The notes beneath the pieces were generated by a model. That model worked only from the letters and a program-made list of their open reading frames with translations, did no database searches and was not told the origin of the DNA. A program made the position numbers and the translations under genes. From NCBI GenBank assembly GCA_017467985.1, contig JAFUJY010000097.1, positions 1-8,341 on the forward strand: a stretch of 8,341 nucleotides of DNA, in the 5' to 3' direction. Positions 1-3,648 of the stretch are shown piece after piece (positions within the stretch are counted from its first letter, which is position 1; each line of letters begins with the position of its first letter). Source of the DNA: Bacillota bacterium. GTDB lineage: Bacteria > Bacillota > Clostridia > Lachnospirales > Bianqueaceae.

Positions 1-201
1 CATAATAATTATTGGAAGCACCATATTGGCAATCGTCAAAAGAATGAAGCCATTTTTTATTACCGGATATTTATAAGAGTACCAATCAAAATACCGGACC
101 GGAATCAATAGCCATCCTAGTACTGCTATTGGATAAAATGGTGTGTAAAAAATTCCGCTACGTACAATATCAATTAGTTTACACTTTTTCTTTGCATTCA
201 T
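1..201 (-). CDS. Small membrane protein, N-terminal part (cut by window edge)
   Basis: The frame opens with ATG at 201-199 and stays open for 67 codons to the window edge, so the C-terminus is missing. The start is supported by an AAGGAGA ribosome binding site (213-207, 5-nt spacer) and a near-consensus promoter upstream. The protein begins MNAKKKCKLIDIV, a lysine-rich cytoplasmic-looking start. A hydrophobic segment follows at about residues 21-36 (PFYPIAVLGWLLIPV), then an aromatic polar stretch (RYFDWYSYKYPVIKN), then a second hydrophobic segment from about residue 51 to the edge. This suggests an integral membrane protein with at least two membrane segments and a positive-inside N-terminus. 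I do not recognise the family and assign no function. It is divergently transcribed from the toroid gene at 427. Confidence 0.7.
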   Translation of the reverse strand, partial: MNAKKKCKLIDIVRSGIFYTPFYPIAVLGWLLIPVRYFDWYSYKYPVIKNGFILLTIANMVLPIIIM

Positions 202-264
202 GTGTATCTCCTTTTTCCCTAAAACAACCTTACTCACCCATTCTAACACGCCTTACCTACCCTC

Positions 265-294
265 ATTATACCAAACGCCCCCAAATTCTGTCAA
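265..294 (-). promoter_or_regulatory. Sigma-A promoter for the leftward membrane-protein gene
   Basis: Read on the minus strand, TTGACA (294-289) is followed after 18 nt by TATAAT (270-265), and TG sits one base before the -10, giving an extended -10 (TGGTATAAT). Both hexamers match consensus perfectly. The predicted transcription start is near 258, about 57 nt before the ATG at 201. Confidence 0.75.
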
Positions 295-316
295 TATACT
301 TATTGGCAACTCGTTT

Positions 317-336
317 TTGCCGAAGCATTTCGACAA
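317..336. promoter_or_regulatory. Candidate operator: 20-bp hyphenated palindrome between divergent promoters
   Basis: TTGCCGAA-GCAT-TTCGACAA pairs at 7 of 8 positions in its arms. Its centre (326.5) is almost exactly midway between the centres of the two divergent -10 boxes (267.5 and 384.5), about 68 bp upstream of each predicted start. A related degenerate repeat (TTGGCAA at 303-309 against TTGCCGA at 317-323) overlaps it. A position near -68 on both sides would suit a shared activator or a looping repressor. The protein that would bind it is not identifiable here. Confidence 0.4.
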
Positions 337-358
337 TAAACATTCATATTTTCTTTCA

Positions 359-387
359 TTTACAAACTCATGAGGATATGTTACAAT
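359..387 (+). promoter_or_regulatory. Sigma-A promoter for the rightward toroid gene
   Basis: TTTACA (359-364), a 17-nt spacer, then TACAAT (382-387), with TG at 379-380 making an extended -10. Each hexamer has one mismatch to consensus. The predicted start is near 394, so translation must begin at 427 and not at the in-frame ATG at 370, which lies upstream of the predicted transcript start. Confidence 0.65.
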
Positions 388-412
388 GTAAAAACTAAAA
401 ATCTTCACCGTG

Positions 413-419
413 AAAGGAG
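413..419 (+). promoter_or_regulatory. Ribosome binding site fixing the start at 427
   Basis: AAAGGAG with a 7-nt spacer precedes ATG 427. The alternative in-frame ATG at 370 lacks such a site and lies upstream of the predicted transcription start. Confidence 0.8.
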
Positions 420-426
420 CCTTACA

Positions 427-1425
427 ATGAAGTCTATAAACATCTCTCCTATCATTGATCATATTGCTGAAGTTGTTCATAATCATCAACTTGCGCCGGG
501 AACCTACAAGCGCTTTCTGGAGGATGATTTTCCCAATCCCTATGGATGCGCAGATGCTGCTAACATTCTCTATACCATCGGCCGCTTTCCCCGAGCCTCT
601 CACGAGCGGACTGCATTCATACAAGTTCTGCAGCAGATGCAGGACCAAGACAGTGGCCTCTTTCGTGAAAAGCCCAGCGATCCCACCAAATTTGTGCATG
701 ATCCCATTCATACTACCGCCCACTGTATGGCGGCATTGGAACTGTTTGACAGTGCTCCTCTTTATCCTGCCAAAGCCTTGGAGCCCTACCTTAATCCTCA
801 GACAATGGCTGACTTTCTGGAATCTTTTGACTGGCGCAGGATGCCGGGTCATCCTGCTCACAAGGGCGCGGGCTTGTATGTTGCTCTGAATCTGGGTGGT
901 TCTGACTGCCGCGAATTTAACAAAAACTATTTTAAGTGGTTGTGGGAAAATGCAGATCCTGATACCGGTCTCTGGAGACGGGGATGCCAGGATGGTCAGA
1001 TTTCCCTCTGGCATCACATGGGTATGACCTTCCATTTTCTCTTTAATCTGGAATATGCCCACTTACCCCTGCGCTATCCTGACAAACTCATTGACTCCTG
1101 CCTTTATATGTATCATCATGTACCCATGGAAAATTTTGCTAAAGAATCCCGCTTTTTGGAGGGAGACTGGGTTTACTGCCTATCTCGTGCCATGCAGCAG
1201 ACATCCCATCGCTTTGACGAGGTCATGACCTGTCTGGAAGAATTTGCACAGCAGTACATTACCTACTGGCAGAATGTGGACTATGCTACCGATCGCAACA
1301 TCAATGATCTGCATGAACTCTTTGGCGGCGTGTGTGCGCTTGCAGAACTGCAGCGGGTGCTGCGTGGGAAGTTATACAGTGACATCCCATTAAAACTAGT
1401 ACTCGACCGTCGCCCCTTTATCTAA
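427..1425 (+). CDS. Alpha/alpha-toroid-like protein of unknown function (prenyltransferase/terpene-cyclase-type repeats)
   Basis: A 332-residue protein without an obvious signal peptide or membrane segments, probably cytoplasmic. The start at 427 is chosen for its AAAGGAG site and the promoter just upstream; a longer in-frame start at 370 would add 19 residues. Two segments resemble the QW-type repeat of terpene-cyclase and prenyltransferase toroids, an alpha helix followed by Q/N-x-D-x-G-L-F/W: FIQVLQQMQDQDSGLF (about 64-79) and WLWENADPDTGLW (about 171-183). Between and around them lie helix-like segments rich in His and Cys (HDPIHTTAHCMAALELF 91-107; SLWHHMGMTFHFLFNL 193-208). No DxDD or DCTAE cyclase signature is visible, so a cyclase activity is not claimed. 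A six-hairpin sugar-active enzyme of similar all-helical fold is an alternative. It may be cotranscribed with the downstream genes, as I see no clear terminator after its stop. Confidence 0.8.
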   Translation: MKSINISPIIDHIAEVVHNHQLAPGTYKRFLEDDFPNPYGCADAANILYTIGRFPRASHERTAFIQVLQQMQDQDSGLFREKPSDPTKFVHDPIHTTAHCMAALELFDSAPLYPAKALEPYLNPQTMADFLESFDWRRMPGHPAHKGAGLYVALNLGGSDCREFNKNYFKWLWENADPDTGLWRRGCQDGQISLWHHMGMTFHFLFNLEYAHLPLRYPDKLIDSCLYMYHHVPMENFAKESRFLEGDWVYCLSRAMQQTSHRFDEVMTCLEEFAQQYITYWQNVDYATDRNINDLHELFGGVCALAELQRVLRGKLYSDIPLKLVLDRRPFI

Positions 1426-1431
1426 TCGCCC

Positions 1432-1460
1432 TTGACATTTTCCCAATTTTCAAGTATTCT
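1432..1460 (+). promoter_or_regulatory. Candidate sigma-A promoter for the aldo/keto reductase transcript
   Basis: A perfect TTGACA (1432-1437) begins 7 nt after the toroid stop codon. After 17 nt comes TATTCT (1455-1460), which matches the -10 consensus at four of six bases. The predicted start is near 1467, giving a leader of about 160 nt before the aldo/keto reductase start chosen here. Confidence 0.5.
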
Positions 1461-1480
1461 TATTTCATACAAAAATATAT

Positions 1481-1487
1481 AAGGGGG
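1481..1487 (+). promoter_or_regulatory. Ribosome binding site of the leader ORF
   Basis: AAGGGGG lies 8 nt before GTG at 1496. It is stronger than anything near the aldo/keto reductase starts and is the main reason to consider the short ORF real. A GTG at 1494 is followed directly by TGA, so only the GTG at 1496 yields an ORF. Confidence 0.45.
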
Positions 1488-1493
1488 ACATTC

Positions 1494-1569
1494 GTGTGAA
1501 AAACAAGTTTTTCACACCGCGTTTTGTGGCTTTCGCCACTGTGAACAGCGGCGATTTTGCTTCGCAAAA
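1494..1569 (+). other. Structured leader: three consecutive hairpins
   Basis: Three perfect inverted repeats follow one another in the leader. The first is GTGTGAAAAAC/GTTTTTCACAC (1494-1504 and 1507-1517). The second is GTGGC-TTTC-GCCAC (1526-1539), which is itself flanked by CCGC (1517-1520) and GCGG (1548-1551). The third is TTTTGC-TTC-GCAAAA (1555-1569). A weaker one, TCGC-TTGC-GCGA (1601-1612), lies just before the aldo/keto reductase start. None is followed by a T-tract, so they are not ordinary terminators. They could be a cis-acting RNA structure, a protein-binding dyad (the first one), or a copy of an interspersed intergenic repeat. I do not recognise a known riboswitch class. Confidence 0.5.
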
Positions 1570-1588
1570 ACAGCCCCAATTCCGATAG
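1496..1588 (+). CDS. Possible 30-residue leader ORF upstream of the aldo/keto reductase
   Basis: A GTG start, 30 codons and a TAG stop at 1586-1588, preceded by AAGGGGG at an 8-nt spacing. The peptide begins MKNKFFTPRFVAFATVNSG and continues DFASQKQPQFR; it is basic, without a membrane segment or runs of a regulatory amino acid. Its stop lies 6 nt before the first in-frame ATG of the aldo/keto reductase (1594), so coupling is possible. The same bases form strong hairpins, so the ORF may simply be a reading through a structured repeat. I know of no family for it. Confidence 0.3.
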   Translation: MKNKFFTPRFVAFATVNSGDFASQKQPQFR

Positions 1589-1629
1589 AAAGGATGCTTA
1601 TCGCTTGCGCGAAAGCTATGGTGATTTTT

Positions 1630-2481
1630 ATGAAATCTTTAACTGACACTTACACTCTGTACAATGGCGTTCAGATTCCCTGTGTGGGCTTTGGTACCTG
1701 GCAGGCACCGGACGGCGATGTAACCAAGACCGCAGTTCTGGCTGCACTGGAAGCCGGTTATCGCCACATTGATACTGCTGCCGCTTATGGTAATGAGGGC
1801 AGTGTGGGCGCCGCCATCGCCGAGAGCGGTCTAGCCCGTGAGGATTTATTCATTACCACCAAGCTGGCCAACCCGATGCATGGCTACGAATCCACCATGC
1901 AGGCCTTTGAGAAGTCTATGAAGCTGCTGGGGCTGGATTATCTGGATCTGTACCTGATCCACTGGCCCAATCCCATTAAGTTCCGTGACTGCTGGAAAGA
2001 AGTCAATGCAGGTACCTGGAAGGCCTTTGAAGAGCTTTATAAGGCCGGACGCATTCGTTCCATCGGTGTCAGCAATTTCCTGCCCCACCACATTGAGGCG
2101 TTGATGGAAACCTCCGAAATTCTGCCCATGGTCAATCAGATCAAGCTGTGTCCCGGTGAAACCCAGGAGGAGACTGCTCAATACTGCCGCGAGCACAATA
2201 TTCTTTTGGAGGCCTACAGCCCCATGGGTACCGGCAAAATCTTCTCCGTACCTCAGATGCAGGAGCTGGCTGAAAAGTACAATCGTACTATTGCTCAGAT
2301 CTGCATTCGCTGGAGCCTGCAGATGGGCTATCTGCCCCTGCCCAAGTCTGTCACCCCCAGCCGTATTCAGGAAAATACCCAAGTATTTGATTTTGAACTG
2401 GATCCTGCGGATGTGGCTCTCATTGCCAGTCTCAAGGGCTGCTGCGGAGAGACCCGCGATCCTGACAAAACCAATTTCTAA
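1630..2481 (+). CDS. Aldo/keto reductase (NADPH-dependent carbonyl reductase)
   Basis: A 283-residue TIM-barrel oxidoreductase of the aldo/keto reductase superfamily, closest in motif style to the bacterial 2,5-diketo-gluconate reductase-like group. It would reduce aldehydes or ketones with NAD(P)H in the cytoplasm; the substrate cannot be read from sequence. The N-terminus carries NGVQIPCVGFGTWQ, then the family signature GYRHIDTAAAYGNE. The catalytic tetrad is intact: D48, Y53, K78 (FITTKL) and H111 (LIHWP). GVSNF (146-150) and the cofactor motif PKSVTPSRIQEN (238-249, with K239, S240, R245, N249) are present. Length is normal for the family. The start is uncertain: ATG 1594, 1618 and 1630 are all in frame and none has an ideally spaced binding site; 1630 is chosen because family members begin close to the LTDTYTL-YNG segment. 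The next gene begins 36 nt after its stop. Confidence 0.92.
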   Translation: MKSLTDTYTLYNGVQIPCVGFGTWQAPDGDVTKTAVLAALEAGYRHIDTAAAYGNEGSVGAAIAESGLAREDLFITTKLANPMHGYESTMQAFEKSMKLLGLDYLDLYLIHWPNPIKFRDCWKEVNAGTWKAFEELYKAGRIRSIGVSNFLPHHIEALMETSEILPMVNQIKLCPGETQEETAQYCREHNILLEAYSPMGTGKIFSVPQMQELAEKYNRTIAQICIRWSLQMGYLPLPKSVTPSRIQENTQVFDFELDPADVALIASLKGCCGETRDPDKTNF

Positions 2482-2501
2482 TTTATACACCATTCTAATG
2501 G

Positions 2502-2509
2502 AAAGGAGG
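2502..2509 (+). promoter_or_regulatory. Ribosome binding site of the RNase H-fold gene
   Basis: AAAGGAGG, a near-perfect anti-16S match, stands 8 nt before ATG 2518 and fixes that start. Confidence 0.85.
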
Positions 2510-2517
2510 AGTATCCG

Positions 2518-3624
2518 ATGAAAGTCATCAAAGAGCTTGCCCCGCTAAGCCCTCAGCAAAACGAAGCTTTGCTGGCCATGCTGCCCGCCCATGTCAATCC
2601 AGAAAAAATCGTATTCTGGGATATTGAGACCACCGGTTTTTCCCGGCGCTATGACAGTATTTATTTGATGGGCTATTTTTACTGGGAGGGGCGTACCCCC
2701 TACCTGGAACAGCATCTATGCTCCTCCACCGCTGAAGAAATCGGTCTGTTGGAGAATTTCCTGCAGAAGATGGATGATTTTGAGGTGCTGGTTAGCTTTA
2801 ATGGGGACACTTTTGATATTCCCTTTGTGCAGGAGCGATTAAAACAAATGCGCGTGCGGGGTCATTTGAGTGAGTTTCGCTCTATGGATCTGTATAAGAT
2901 GTACCGTCCCTACGCTTCCTTTTTCGGCTGGACCAACTGCAAGTTAAAGTCCATCGAATGCTTTTTGAATCTGGAACGGCGGGATACCATGGACGGCGGC
3001 GAGCTGATTGAGGTATTTTATGAGTACAGCCGTACCGATGACCCGGGTCTGCAAAAGACATTGCTTCTCCACAATTACGAAGACATTTTGAATCTCCCCT
3101 ATTTGCTGAAGATCCAGCATTATATGGACTTTTTGAAAAGTGCGGCTGTGACCGGGCTGCAAGTCCGTCCTCAGGGGCAGAAGATGATCCTGGACTTCAC
3201 ATTGTCCCAGAACCCGCCTCTGAGCATCCAGGGACAGTTCCTGATACATAAAAAGTCCGTCCCGGTGGATCTCAGGACGGACTGTCAAAAGCCCCATATT
3301 GAGCTGTCGGTGCCGATTCGCACCGATACCCTGCGCTATTACCTTCCTAATTATAAGGAATATTATGTGCTGCCCTCCGGTCAGCTAATGCACAAGTCCC
3401 TGGGCACACCGCCCCAGAAAAAAGCGGCCACCAAGGCGGATTGTTTTCTCCCCAGGACCGGCACATTTTTACCGGCAGCCGGAGAGTTGGAAGGTCTGCA
3501 TCCCGTCCGCACAGATTCCAGGGACAAGTCCATTTACCTTGAAATAGAAGAACTGCAGCGCTGGCTCCCCCAACAGGAAGAAGCCGCACTGCAGCAGTTC
3601 TTACAACAATATTTGCCCTTCTAG
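2518..3624 (+). CDS. RNase H-like DEDD exonuclease-fold protein (YprB type)
   Basis: A 368-residue protein. Residues about 30-205 form an RNase H-fold 3'-5' exonuclease-like domain of the type found in Bacillus YprB. Exo I is VFWDIETTGF, with D35 and E37. Exo II is VSFNGDTFDIPFV, with N95 and D100. SMDLYKMYRP (122-131) follows. Exo III is LLLHNYEDILNL, with H185 and D189. The four acidic metal ligands therefore all seem present, which predicts an active nuclease acting on RNA or single-stranded DNA, although substrates of this group are poorly defined. Residues about 210-368 form a beta-rich C-terminal part I cannot assign; it ends in a Gln- and Leu-rich helix (WLPQQEEAALQQFLQQYLPF). It lies 36 nt downstream of the aldo/keto reductase, probably cotranscribed, and is the last gene before the terminator. 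Confidence 0.88.
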   Translation: MKVIKELAPLSPQQNEALLAMLPAHVNPEKIVFWDIETTGFSRRYDSIYLMGYFYWEGRTPYLEQHLCSSTAEEIGLLENFLQKMDDFEVLVSFNGDTFDIPFVQERLKQMRVRGHLSEFRSMDLYKMYRPYASFFGWTNCKLKSIECFLNLERRDTMDGGELIEVFYEYSRTDDPGLQKTLLLHNYEDILNLPYLLKIQHYMDFLKSAAVTGLQVRPQGQKMILDFTLSQNPPLSIQGQFLIHKKSVPVDLRTDCQKPHIELSVPIRTDTLRYYLPNYKEYYVLPSGQLMHKSLGTPPQKKAATKADCFLPRTGTFLPAAGELEGLHPVRTDSRDKSIYLEIEELQRWLPQQEEAALQQFLQQYLPF

Positions 3625-3648
3625 CCTGACGAATGTCGGGCTTTTTTA
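3623..3648 (+). terminator. Rho-independent terminator overlapping two stop codons
   Basis: AGCCTGAC-GAAT-GTCGGGCT (3623-3642) forms an 8-bp stem with one T-G wobble and a 4-nt loop, followed by TTTTTTATT. The stem starts inside the TAG stop of the RNase H-fold gene (3622-3624), and the T-tract contains the complement of the TAA stop of the convergent regulator gene (3646-3648). On the minus strand the hairpin is followed by AGAAGGGC, not a T-tract, so it should work mainly for the rightward transcript. Confidence 0.8.

Noticed and set aside
253..1062. Minus-strand open frame (269 codons) across the toroid gene and the divergent promoter region
   Set aside because: It would run through both predicted promoters, has no recognisable motif and lies antisense to a better supported gene with a proper promoter and ribosome binding site.
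1494..1517. First leader hairpin as a terminator of the toroid gene
   Set aside because: The stem is A/T rich and is followed by CGCGTTTTGTGG, not a T-tract, and it lies downstream of a new promoter.
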